The position numbers were made by a program, and so were the translations under genes. 64,000 nt of DNA from Tachypleus tridentatus. Lineage: Eukaryota; Arthropoda; Merostomata; Xiphosura; Limulidae. The stretch covers positions 149,789,592-149,853,591 of the forward strand of contig NC_134832.1 of assembly GCF_004210375.1 (NCBI RefSeq), given 5' to 3'. The notes below the pieces were generated by a model. It was given only the letters and a program-made list of their open reading frames with translations, did no database searches and was not told the DNA's origin. Shown one piece after another: positions 36,702 to 46,038 of the stretch (positions within the stretch are counted from its first letter, which is position 1; each line of letters opens with the position of its first letter).

Positions 36702-36820
36702 TCTCCCGCTGGTACAGTAGTAAGTCTAAGAATCTACGACTTTAAAATGAGCGGTTCGTTTCTGCTCGGTGTACACAGCAGATATCCCGATATGTCTTTG
36801 GTATAAGAAGACAAAATCAA
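36702..36820 (+). mobile_element. SINE family C
   Basis: CTCCCGCTGGTACAGTAGTA, AGTCTAAGAATCTACGACTT, AGCGGTTCGTTTCTGCTCGG and AGCAGATATCCCGATATGTC, with the tail GGTATAAGAAGACAAAATC, follow family C order. Confidence 0.8.
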
Positions 36821-36841
36821 GTTAGTACGAATATAATTTTT

Positions 36842-36938
36842 TTTCATCAAAGCCACAATGGGCCGTCCGGTGTGTCCACCGGAGAGTCGAATCCTGGGAT
36901 TTTGTGTTTTTAAGTCCCACTTGCGGTAAACTGCAATA
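36842..36938 (-). mobile_element. SINE family C, reverse, partial
   Basis: CATCAAAGCCACAATGGGCC, GTCCGGTGTGTCCACCGGAG, AGTCGAATCCTGGGATTTTG and TAAGTCCCACTTGCGGTAA match reversed family C. It lies 20 bp from a forward copy, so the two face each other tail to tail. Confidence 0.75.
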
Positions 36939-37396
36939 AGATATATCTGTAAAGAATAGTTTTAACCAAAAGTGATAAAGGAAAATACAGTTATAATGAA
37001 TAAAGTGGATTATAAATGTAAGCTAGAGAACGTTTTATTTGATACAACAAACGTAAAGTTGTAAATAAATCCAGCGGAAACTAGAAAAACTAAGATGTAA
37101 TTATTTATTGAAACATAGAATCATAAGTTTTTAATGCGAGAAAAATACGTTAGTGGAAGGTCATGCCGTTGTCATCCACGTTTAAACAATACCATTGAGG
37201 TACATAAACAATGTTTAATTGTGAGATACATAGGTTCTTATGTAAGTGTATATAATCATAAAGTAGTTAATCAAATGGTTGGTCTTTTACTACGTTTCTG
37301 GAACAATTCAACATAAATATTTGGGACATTTTGTTTTTTATCAACGAAATGTAGAACTCTTGAAAAGTTTGATAATAATATTTACAATACCATTCT
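36939..37396. other. No gene seen
   Basis: AT-rich sequence. The 60-codon frame at 37134-37316 has no recognised domain. Confidence 0.5.
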
Positions 37397-37515
37397 TGTG
37401 TTTGTTGTAAACCGCAAAGCTACACAATGGGCTATCTATGCTGTGCCAACCATGGATATTGAAACCAGATTTTAGAGTTAGAAGCCTTTAAACTTAGTGT
37501 CGGGCCACTAGAGGA
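37397..37515 (-). mobile_element. SINE family B, reverse
   Basis: GTTTGTTGTAAACCGCAAAG, CTACACAATGGGCTATCTAT, GATATTGAAACCAGATTTTA and GTCGGGCCACTAGAGG match a diverged reversed family B copy. Confidence 0.8.
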
Positions 37516-37671
37516 CGTCCAATCACAGTTTTGATGTGAAACTTTATTACGATAGCAATCCTTTAAAAGAGATAACACTTTTAACACAGGATCGTGTTTA
37601 TCAGATGATTATGATAGAAGAGTTCCCAAGTACTGTTTCGGAAAATGTGAAAACATAAAATCTCGTTTCAG

Positions 37672-37851
37672 GTTTGGTACATCCAGGTTGATAAAGTATT
37701 ACCTACAACTCCATCACTTGCTGTTATAATAATTTTCCCTTTAATGTTAGGAAACCCGATGTGTGTATCATTGTTCTTTGGATTTCAACCAAACATTACG
37801 GAATATATGTTGATGACACATTTGTTACCTTTGATAACCGATAACAAAGTA
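37672..37851 (+). CDS. Candidate internal exon of an unidentified gene
   Basis: An acceptor TCTCGTTTCAG and a consensus donor GTA|GTAAGT bound exactly 180 open bases, 60 codons in phase 0 at both ends. The frame begins VWYIQVDKVLPTTPSLAVII, continues with a hydrophobic stretch (IIIFPLML) and ends LMTHLLPLITDNKV. Composition is less biased than random AT-rich frames. I cannot assign a family; it could be membrane-associated or helical solenoid sequence. A family A SINE begins about 17 bp after the donor. No neighbouring exon was identified, so this stays a prediction. Confidence 0.3.
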
Positions 37852-37867
37852 GTAAGTTATGAGGTGT

Positions 37868-38018
37868 TCCAGCATGGCCAGGTGGTTTGGACGCTCGACT
37901 TGTAATGTGAGGGTCGCAGGTTTGAATTCCCCGTTACAAGTAACGGTCAATCCCACTATTCATTGGTAAAAGAGTAGCCCAAGAGTTGACTGCGGGTAAT
38001 GACGAGTAGCTGTGACTT
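37868..38018 (+). mobile_element. SINE family A, internally shortened and 3'-truncated
   Basis: TCCAGCATGGCCAGGTGGTT, GTAATGTGAGGGTCGCAGGT, GACGGTC-like AACGGTCAATCCCACTATTC and AGAGTAGCCCAAGAGTTGAC are present. The ACATGCTCGCCC block and the tail are missing. The 27-bp array begins where the tail would be. Confidence 0.88.
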
Positions 38019-38026
38019 TCAAGTGT

Positions 38027-38242
38027 ACCAGAAGAACACACTTACTGTTTTATACCAGAAGAACACATTTACTGTTTTATACCAGAAGAACACACTTACT
38101 GTTTTATACCAGAAGAACACATTTACTGTTTTATACCAGAAGAACACACTTACTGTTTTATACCAGAAGAACACACTTACTGTTTTATACCAGAAGAACA
38201 CATTTACTGTTTTATACCAGAAGAACACACTTACTGTTTTAT
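38027..38242. repeat. 27-bp tandem array, 8 copies
   Basis: Eight perfectly spaced units of ACCAGAAGAACACACTTACT then GTTTTAT. The only variation is CACACTT/CACATTT. Frames are open on both strands because of the nine-codon period. It abuts a truncated SINE. Confidence 0.97.
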
Positions 38243-38429
38243 ATCTTAGTTTAAATAATTTCTTATACTAAATTTGGGATTCACTGTGCTTATTTAAACC
38301 ACCACCACTCCTGAAAAGGTCATGTCTCTTTCCAATTGATGTTGTTGATAACATTACACGAAGAAAGTACACAAGAAAATTTTGTCAGAAATATTTCGTA
38401 TACTGCTAAGTGTTGTTTTTTTAATATTA

Positions 38430-38688
38430 TTTTAATTTCGCGCAAAGTTACACGAGGGCTATCTGCGCTAGCCGTCTCTAATTCAGCAGTGTAAGACTAA
38501 AGGGAAGACAACTAGTCATCACCGCCAACTCTTAGGCTACTATTTTACCAACAAATTGTGGGATTGACTGTCACATTATAACGCCCCCACGGCTGAAAGG
38601 GCGAGCACGTTTGGTGCGACGGGGATTCGAATCCGCGACCCTCAGATTACGAGACGAACGCTTTAACCCACCTGGCCATGCTGGGCCT
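38430..38688 (-). mobile_element. SINE family A, near full length, reverse
   Basis: TTTCGCGCAAAGTTACACGA, GGGCTATCTGCGCTAGCCGT, GTGGGATTGACTGTCACATT, AACGCCCCCACGGCTGAAAG, GGGATTCGAATCCGCGACCC and CCACCTGGCCATGCTGGGCC follow the reversed family in order. Confidence 0.95.
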
Positions 38689-39044
38689 GTACTGCTAACC
38701 ATATAGTACAAATAAAAAAACCGATCGTAACAGCTATTTATCCACGTGTTCTTTTCTCGTGCGTACTAGAGGAATTTAAACTTCATTCTCCACGTACTGG
38801 TCTTGAGAGTTATCAGTTAAGCCTAAAGACGAATCTTGAAGTGTTTGCTTTATGTTCTGATTCAAAGTGTGGATTTAAATATCTGACCTGAAGTTATAAA
38901 AGAACATTTAAATCTGATGATCTATTACAGATCGAGTATACTAGTCATGCACAAAATTAATGTGACGTAAGAGATTTATATTTTAAAAGAGTTCCTCGTT
39001 TTGCTGTTTGTTTAAACAAAATTGTATAACTCGTTACCTTCTTG
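38689..39044. other. No gene seen
   Basis: AT-rich sequence without recognised features. Confidence 0.5.
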
Positions 39045-39113
39045 TTTTCACTGGAGGAATCGAACCCCATATTTTAATATGGAGTATTAATACTGATCTA
39101 TCGAGGGGAGCCA
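39045..39113 (-). mobile_element. SINE family C fragment, reverse
   Basis: TTCACTGGAGGAATCGAACC and CTGATCTATCGAGGGGAGCC retain the reversed box B and head of family C. Confidence 0.6.
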
Positions 39114-39169
39114 ACAAAACGTTGATATAATGAATCATCACCTCCACTTCTCACAAAGACTTTATTTCT

Positions 39170-39292
39170 AATACTGTGTTTGTAACTAAACTGAAAGTTA
39201 TACAATGGGTTATATGTATGTTGCCCGTCACGGGTATCAATACCCGGTTTCTTGCGTTGTAAGTCCGCAAACATACCGTTATAACATTGGAA
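39170..39292 (-). mobile_element. SINE family B, reverse
   Basis: GTTATACAATGGGTTATATG, CACGGGTATCAATACCCGGT, TTGTAAGTCCGCAAACATAC and CGTTATAACA match reversed family B. Confidence 0.82.
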
Positions 39293-39751
39293 CATTATTC
39301 ATGGTAGAACTTTCAGGCTATCACATCCGACTGCTATGAAGTTTAGATAGAAACCTACAAATAGCTAGATAACTTTATTTGAATTAACCACGTTCAAAAC
39401 GTTTTGAATTTCATTTTTATTTCTAAGTTCATTCCATACAGAGATGCATATCTTGGGGTGCTGAATGATACACATACGCATGTCAGCGTGAAATAAAAAT
39501 GTATTCAATATATTCTGATATATAGCTCTTCTAACACAGATAATATAAAACAAGTGTTTTTTGGTGTTTTTCTTCACTTATAAATTTCTCTACAAATGTA
39601 ATCAAGCCACAGCTTGCATAACTTATAATTTCACCCACAAAATAAATTCAACATCTTAGCACAATATATCCTTACATGACAGTCGGATAAAATAAGATTA
39701 AACAAAAACTATATCGCTTTACAAAATAAAACAGTTATTTATAAATGGTAC

Positions 39752-39950
39752 ACTTTACAGATAAACAAACAGTAAGTTGTACTAATGAGCTAACATCAGT
39801 CGAAACTTGTATCCATTTACAGATAAACAAACAGTAAGTTGTACTAATGAGCTGACATCAGTCGAAACTTGTATCCATTTACAGATAAACAAACAGTAAG
39901 TTGTACTAATGAGCTGACATCAGTCGAAACTTGTATCCATTTACAGATAA
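39752..39950. repeat. 62-bp tandem repeat, 3.2 copies
   Basis: TTTACAGATAAACAAACAGT, AAGTTGTACTAATGAGCTGA, CATCAGTCGAAACTTGTATC recurs at 62-bp spacing, almost without change. It lies downstream of the lysyl oxidase stop codon, possibly in its 3' UTR or just beyond it. Confidence 0.95.
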
Positions 39951-40265
39951 AACCTTTCGCAATCCTTTCAATAATATTACATGAAAAATTAGTTTTATAA
40001 TTTTAGGTCGAACTGTGTCAGTTCACAGAGATTACAAACCACAAACACTACAGCTTACGAAACTAGTATGGCAAAATAACTGGTAGAATTTGTTACTATA
40101 TTATAATTCTGACGACAAAAGTAGCTATTAACACAAAATTCATACACTGTTACATATTAGTCAACAGAAATGGAACCTATAATTAAAATTCAAAATTTTT
40201 TTTCTAGTTGTTATTGGTGGTAGTTGTTTTGCTTTAATTATTCGCCCTGCTTGCACTGGGTAGTT
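39951..40265 (-). other. Likely 3' UTR or flank of the lysyl oxidase gene
   Basis: This follows the stop codon at 40266-40268 on the minus strand. An ATTAAA-type polyadenylation hexamer is seen at about 40232-40238, close to the stop, and AATAAA-type hexamers occur further away (for example about 39373). The real cleavage site cannot be chosen from sequence alone. Confidence 0.45.
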
Positions 40266-40388
40266 TCATGGTTTGTCCAAAGTGCAGTTCCAAATTTTTG
40301 CAGAGACATTGTTATAACTCAGGTTACACCTAGCAACATTGTTGTCGAATCTCATCTCTGGCACCTTGAACTCAGGATTCACAGATAA
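40266..40388 (-). CDS. LOXL: Lysyl oxidase-like protein, last coding exon
   Basis: Minus-strand exon after acceptor TTCTATTTAG: 40 codons and TGA. It opens LSVNPEFKVPEMRFDNN and ends KIWNCTLDKP. V/L-SVNP, then an acidic D-x-x-NN block, then a cysteine-containing RCNLSY block and W-NC match the segment after the catalytic core of lysyl oxidases. It joins the exon at 44330-44582 in phase 0 (FK|LSVNP). Two cysteines are kept, as in family disulfides. Three N-glycosylation sequons (NLS, NVS, NCT) crowd into the last 20 residues. The protein stops soon after WNC, while vertebrate LOXL2 runs on by a further tail. Too short for ordinary ORF scans. Family assignment is firm; orthology among LOX paralogues is not. 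Confidence 0.93.
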   Translation of the reverse strand, partial: LSVNPEFKVPEMRFDNNVARCNLSYNNVSAKIWNCTLDKP

Positions 40389-40789
40389 CTAAATAGAATT
40401 TTGAAAATAACAAGAGCATAAGTTTAACTAATTACGCTACGAATAGTTATCTCTCATTATATTCAACTTTTATTTACACAGACAACGGACAAATGTTTTG
40501 AAATATTATGACCCCAGAACGTAATGTATGCAGTCACCATATGCTCAAATAACTTCTCTTTCATGCGTGAGCATTTCAGAAACTTGTGCATTTTTGTATT
40601 CAAACAACAGCTCATTTTGTACATCATTTGTTATGTTGAGGACAACGATTCACTCCGTGTATTAGGACTATTGTTCTGTACATAACAGTGCTGTTAAGAA
40701 TTCTTGTTATGTTTGTAGCTCAAATATACTAGTTGAAACAACTGTTCATTTTATACACAAAAACCAATACTGGGAATAAATATTCATTC

Positions 40790-41390
40790 TTTGCATCAGG
40801 ACTAAAATTGGAAAAAACTATACATTCTTTATGTGAGGACTACTATCCGTAAAACAGCTCATTCTGTGTAACAGGACTAATATTGGGAAGAACGATACAT
40901 TCTTTATATGAAGACTACTATCCGTAAAACAGCTCATTCTGTGTAGCAGGACTAATATTGGAAAGAACGATACATTCTTTATATGAGGACTACTATCCGT
41001 AAAACAGCTCATTTTGGGTAACAGGATTAATATCGGGAAGAACGATACATTCTTTATATGAGGACTACTATCCGTAAAACAGCTCATTCTGGATAACAGG
41101 ACTAATACTGGGAGAACGATATATTCTTTATATGAGAACTACTATCCGTAAAACAGCTCATTCTGGGTAACAGGACTAATATTGGGAAGAACGATACATT
41201 CTTTATATGAAGACTACTATCCGTAAAACAGCTCATTCTGTGTAATAGAACTAATATTGGGAAGAACGATATATTCTTTATATGAGGACTACTATCCGTA
41301 AAACAGCTCATTCTGTGTAATAGAACTAATATTGGACAGAACTGTTCATTTTGCGCATCAGTATTAACATTGGAAAAACAGTTCATTTTG
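40790..41390. repeat. 75-bp tandem array inside lysyl oxidase intron
   Basis: About eight units of 75 bp: GGACTACTATCCGTAAAACA, GCTCATTCTGTGTAACAGGA, CTAATATTGGGAAGAACGAT, ACATTCTTTATATGA. More decayed related units extend left to about 40560. Frames with a 25-residue repeat on the minus strand are by-products. Confidence 0.93.
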
Positions 41391-41474
41391 TACCTTAGGA
41401 CTAGTACTGCAGTGAATAAAAAGCACTTATCTCTTAGAATATCATTAAATCTTAATAACCTGTATAGCAGCTCA

Positions 41475-42606
41475 TATTAATATTAGTTATCTGTTTGTAA
41501 CAATATGGTGTTATTATCTAGTTAATATTAGTTATCTGTTTGTAACAATATGGTGTTATTATCTAGTTAATATTAGTTATCTGTTTGTAACAATGTGGTG
41601 TTATTCTCTAGTTAATATTAGTTATCTGTTTGTAACAATATGGTGTTATTATCTAGTTAATATTAGTTAACTGTTTGTAACAATGTGGTGTTATTATCTA
41701 GTTAATATTAGTTATCTGTTTGTAACAATATGGTGTTATTATCTAGTTAATATTAGTTATCTGTTTGTAACAATGTGGTGTTATTCTCTAGTTAATATTA
41801 GTTATCTGTTTGTAACAATATGGTGTTATTATCTAGTTAATATTAGTTAACTGTTTGTAACAATGTGGTGTTATTATCTAGTTAATATTAGTTATCTGTT
41901 TGTAACAATTTGGTGTTATTATCTAGTTAATATTAGTTATCTGTTTGTAACAATGTGGTGTTATTATCTAGTTAATATTAGTTATCTGTTTGTAACAATT
42001 TGGTGTTATTATCTAGTTAATATTAGTTATCTGTTTGTAACAATGTGGTGTTATTATCTAGTTAATATTAGTTATCTGTTTGTAACAATGTGGTGTTATT
42101 ATCTAGTTAATATTAGTTATCTGTTTGTAACAATATGGTGTTATTATCTAGTTAATATTAGTTATCTGTTTGTAACAATATGGTGTTATTATCTAGTTAA
42201 TATTAGTTATCTGTTTGTAACAATGTGGTGTTATTCTCTAGTTAATATTAGTTATCTGTTTGTAACAATATGGTGTTATTATCTAGTTAATATTAGTTAT
42301 CTGTTTGTAACAATGTGGTGTTATTATCTAGTTAATATTAGTTATCTGTTTGTAACAATGTGGTGTTATTATCTAGTTAATATTAGTTATCTGTTTGTAA
42401 CAATGTGGTGTTATTATCTAGTTAATATTAGTTAACTGTTTGTAACAATGTGGTGTTATTATCTAGTTAATATTAGTTATCTGTTTGTAACAATATGGTG
42501 TTATTATCTAGTTAATATTAGTTATCTGTTTGTAACAATGTGGTGTTATTATCTAGTTAATATTAGTTATCTGTTTGTAACAATGTGGTGTTATTATCTA
42601 GTTAAT
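41475..42606. repeat. 45-bp tandem array inside lysyl oxidase intron
   Basis: About 25 units of GTTAATATTAGTTATCTGTT, TGTAACAATATGGTGTTATT, ATCTA. Variants are few: AATATGG/AATGTGG/AATTTGG, TTATCT/TTAACT, ATTATC/ATTCTC. A four-unit, 180-bp block at 41521-41700 is repeated without change at 41701-41880. The 15-codon period explains the 190-codon open frame. Not coding. Confidence 0.97.
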
Positions 42607-42686
42607 GTGAAAACATGAATAATGGACAATGACAAACTTGACTTTGCAATATTTAAACTCAGTAATGCAATCAGAATTTGATAATT

Positions 42687-44293
42687 GTTATGGGTGGGGG
42701 TTGGTGTCATTTGATAATTGTTATGGGCGAGTTTGGTGACATTTGATAATTGTTATGGGTAGGGACTGGTGGCGTTGGATAATTGTTATGGGTGGGGATT
42801 GGTGGTATTTGATAATTGTTATGGGTGGGGTTGGTGGAATTTGATAATTGTTATGGGTAGGGACTGGTGGCGTTTGATAATTGTTGTGGGTGAGGGTTGG
42901 TGGCATTTGATAATTGTTATAGGTAGGGACTGGTGGCGTTTGATAATTATTATAGGTAGGGCGTTGGTAGCGTTTGATAATTATTATAGGTAGGACTGGT
43001 AGCGTTTAATAATTATTATAGGTAAGGATTTTGACATTTGATAATATTATTATAGGTAGGACTAGTAGCGTTTGATAATTGTTAGTAGGTAGAGGCTGGT
43101 AGCATTTAATAATTATTATAGGTAGGGACTAGTAGCGTTTGATAATTATTATAGGTAGGGACTAGTAGCGTTTAATAATTATTATAGGTAGGGTTGGTAG
43201 AATTTGATAATATTATTATAGGTAGGGACTAGTAGCGTTTAATAGTATTATTATAGGTAGGAGTTAGTAGCATTTAATAAATTAATATAGGTAGGACTAG
43301 TAGCATTGATAATATTATTATAGGTAGGGACTAGTAGCGTTTGATAAGTATGTTGTAGGTAGGGAGTTGGTAGCATTGATAACTTATTATAGGTAGGGGA
43401 CTAGTAGCGTTTAATAACTTATTATAGGTAGGGTTAGTAGGAATAATATTATTATAGGTAGGAGACTAGTAGCGTTTGATAGTATTGTGGGTAGAGCGTT
43501 AGTAGCGTTTAATAATTATTATAGGTAGAGGTGAGTAGGTGATAATTATTATAGGTAGGGACTAGTAGCGTTTAATAATTATTATAGGTAAGGCGTTGGT
43601 AGCATTGATAATTATTATAGGTAGGAACTAGTAGCGTTTAATAATTATTATAGGTAGAAACGTTGGTAGCGTTTGATAATATTATAGGTAGGAGACTGGT
43701 AGCGTTTGATAATTATTATAGGTAGGGACTGGTAGCGTTTGATAATTATTATATGTAGGACTAGTAGCGTTTGACAATTATTATAGGTAGAGTTAGTAGC
43801 ATTTAATATATATTATAGGTAGGGTTAGTAGCATTTGATAATTATTGTAGGTAGGGAGTTGGTAGCATTTGATAATTATTATAGGTAGGGACTAGTAGCG
43901 TTTAATAGTATTATTATAGGTAGGGTTAGGTGGGTGATAATTATTATAGGTAGGACTAGTAGCGTTTGATAGTATTGTATGGGTAGGCGTTGGTAGCGTT
44001 TGATAATTATTATAGGTAGGGTTGGTGGAATTTGATAATTGTTATGGGTAGGGACTGGTGGCGTTTGATAATTGTTATGGGTGGGCGTTGGTGGCATTTG
44101 ATAATTGTTATGGGTTGGGGTTGGTGGCGTTTGATAATTGTTATGGGTGGGGACTGGTGGCGTTTGATAATTGTTATGTGTAGGGACTGGTGGCGTTTGA
44201 CAGTTGTTATGGGTGGGGGTTGGTGGCATTTGATAATTGTTATGGGTGGGGTTGGTGGCGTTTGATAATTGTTATGGGTGGGGGTTGGTGGCA
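42687..44293. repeat. 33-bp G-rich tandem array next to a splice donor
   Basis: About 48 units related to TTTGATAATTGTTATGGGTG, GGGATTGGTGGCG. Two classes are spatially sorted. A G-rich class (GTTATGGGTGGGG, TTGGTGGC) lies at both ends (42687-42930 and about 44030-44293). An A/T-richer class (ATTATAGGTAGGGACTAGTA) fills the middle with more indels. The plus strand is G-rich; the lysyl oxidase transcript (minus) carries the C-rich strand. The array ends 36 bp from the donor at 44328-44329. Confidence 0.95.
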
Positions 44294-44329
44294 TTATCAC
44301 AGATCTTTTATTAAAATAAAATCTCTTAC

Positions 44330-44582
44330 CTTGAAATAATAATTCCCTGCAGTCAAGTCTGTCAGGTCCACCCACTGGCAATCAATGTTATGTAGATAAG
44401 TATCAGTGCAGCCCACTGAGATACCCTGGTCACCGTAGTTCACGCATGCGTATTTCTTCCTTGCTCCTCGTCTGCAATAGTTGTCTTCCAGGCAGAAGCT
44501 TGCCTTATGCCCCTCGGCTACTTTGTTGCCCTGCATATCAATGATGTCAAAATGTGCAAATACTTCCATGCTGTGATAGTGA
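44330..44582 (-). CDS. LOXL: Lysyl oxidase-like catalytic exon (LTQ cofactor residues)
   Basis: A 253-bp minus-strand exon between acceptor TTTTTTACAG and donor AAG|GTAAGA. It finishes a split codon and then reads [53 protein letters not shown], then [23 protein letters not shown] supplies two copper-ligand histidines. The lysine of [11 protein letters not shown] and the tyrosine of CTDTY are the two residues that form the lysine tyrosylquinone cofactor in lysyl oxidases. The enzymes oxidatively deaminate peptidyl lysine in secreted matrix proteins. NYGDQGI and SMEVF favour the LOXL2/3/4 group over LOX. No lesion is seen. Upstream exon 50147-50264, downstream exon 40266-40388. Confidence 0.98.
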
Positions 44583-44621
44583 CTGTAAAAAATAAAAATA
44601 AAATAAACTATACTTTGTCTG

Positions 44622-44893
44622 TTTGGTTTGTTTTGAATTTCGCGCAAAGCTACACAAGGGTTATCTGCGCTAGCCGTCCCTAATTTAGCAGTATAAGACT
44701 AGTGGGATGGCAGCTAATCTTCACCACTTACCGCTAATTCTTGGGTTAGCTACTCATTTACCAACGAATAGTGAGATTGACTGACACATTATAACGCCCC
44801 CACGGCTGAAATAGTAAGCATGTTTGGTGTGACTGGAATTTGAACACGCGATCCTGAGATTACGAGTCGAATGCCTAAACGTCATGCCGGGCC
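44622..44893 (-). mobile_element. SINE family A in lysyl oxidase intron, reverse
   Basis: GTTTTGAATTTCGCGCAAAG, ATCTGCGCTAGCCGTCCCTA, CACATTATAACGCCCCCACG, AGATTACGAGTCGAATGCCT and CGTCATGCCGGGCC are the reversed family in order. It starts 40 bp from the 44582 exon edge. On the transcript it is in sense orientation, ending close to the acceptor. Confidence 0.93.
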
Positions 44894-44926
44894 GAAACTG
44901 TAAAAATTAGACAAACAGTTTCTTTG

Positions 44927-45292
44927 TATTTTGAATTTTGCGCTGAGCTTCTCGAGAGCCATCTGCGATAGCCGTCCATAATTTTGAAGCGACAGACTAG
45001 GTTTCGTTTCGTTGTTGTTGAATACAAAGCTATACAAAGCCCACGACAGGTATCGAAATCAGATTTCTGGCGTCGTAAGCCTGTAGGCTTACCCTGTGTC
45101 ACTGGAGAGCAGGTGGACAGCAGTTAGACCACACCACCCACCGTCAGCTCTTGGTCTACTGTTTACTAACAAATAGTGGGATTAAATGACACATTATAAT
45201 GCCCCTAGGCGGCATTGTTCGGGGACTGAACACGAACCCGCGACTGTTAGATCACGAATCGAGTGCACTGATCCCCATGCTCAGCCAGTGGC
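44927..45292 (-). mobile_element. SINE family A interrupted by SINE family B
   Basis: Reversed family A starts TTGAATTTTGCGCTGAGCTT, then GATAGCCGTCCATAATTTTG up to GACAGACTAG at about 45000. It resumes near 45110 with CACCACCCACCGTCAGCTC, TAGTGGGATTAAATGACACA, GACTGAACACGAACCCGCGA and a head CCATGCTCAGCCA. A family B copy lies between the halves. The host copy is well diverged, as expected for the older insertion. Confidence 0.85.
45003..45109 (-). mobile_element. Nested SINE family B, reverse
   Basis: TTGTTGTTGAATACAAAGCT, ACGACAGGTATCGAAATCAG and TCGTAAGCCTGTAGGCTTAC are reversed family B. Its position inside one family A copy shows B was active after that A copy inserted. Confidence 0.85.
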
Positions 45293-45773
45293 TGGTGATT
45301 TCGGTGAATATACTGATATTAGCCGTACAAAGTGAGTCAAACTGTTTTGCGCATGCTCCTTAACTCTGGTAGCTGTGATTAAGACATTGAATCCGTGGGC
45401 ATGTATACGTGTATTGTCACATCACCATCGATTTTTTATTATTATTTATTACATAACAGTTCGTTCTGTTTGAAGTTCATTCTCAGGCTGGCTTGGGGTT
45501 AAGTTGACTGCAGAATTTTCTCGATTTTATGGTTTAGTTTGATATTATAAGAACCAGCAAAAGGTAACACCAAGGTATAGGACATTTAGGAATGCTAAAG
45601 TTTAAAATCTTAAGGTAGTAAACTTTATTAATATATTCACAAATACTATTGCTGGCTAGTGCAGAGAAAAGGAATCTTCAGACAGATAGTTTTTTTTTAT
45701 GATTATTTGATAACGAAAATTACAATAAGAACTGATAAGTTTATCAGTTACAATACTTATTAATTGACTTTCG
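45293..45773. other. Intronic sequence, nothing recognised
   Basis: AT-rich lysyl oxidase intron sequence; no exon or element seen. Confidence 0.55.
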
Positions 45774-46008
45774 AGGTCCGGCATGGCCAGGTCGTTAAGA
45801 CTCATAATCCGAGGGTCGCGCGTTCAACTGCTTGTCATACCGAACATGCTCGCCCTTTCAGCTGTGGGGGCGTTATAATGTTACGGTCAATTCCACGATC
45901 AATCGTTTGGATGATTAGCTGCCTTCCCTCTAGTCTTACATTGCTAAATTAGGGAAGGTTAGCGCAAATAACCATTGTGTATCCTTGTGCGAAATCAAAC
46001 AACACAAA
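45774..46008 (+). mobile_element. SINE family A at the end of the Penelope-like copy
   Basis: GGTCCGGCATGGCCAGGTCG, ATAATCCGAGGGTCGCGCGT, ACATGCTCGCCCTTTCAGCT and CTTCCCTCTAGTCTTACATT follow family A, with a deletion of the GAGTTGGCGGTGGG block. Its tail ends about 30 bp before the broken end of the Penelope-like element. Confidence 0.9.
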
Positions 46009-46038
46009 TCAGTTTTGTAGCAATCAGATATGAATGTG

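Noticed and set aside
36428..36745. 105-codon frame as a gene
   Set aside because: It covers a reversed family C SINE and part of a second one, with no recognised domain.
41863..42435. 190-codon frame with a YYLVNISYLFVT repeat
   Set aside because: A 15-codon-period array within a lysyl oxidase intron, on the strand opposite the gene.
44297..44647. The 116-codon frame taken as a complete protein
   Set aside because: Its ends are intron sequence. The acceptor at 44583 and donor at 44329 restrict the coding part to 44330-44582.
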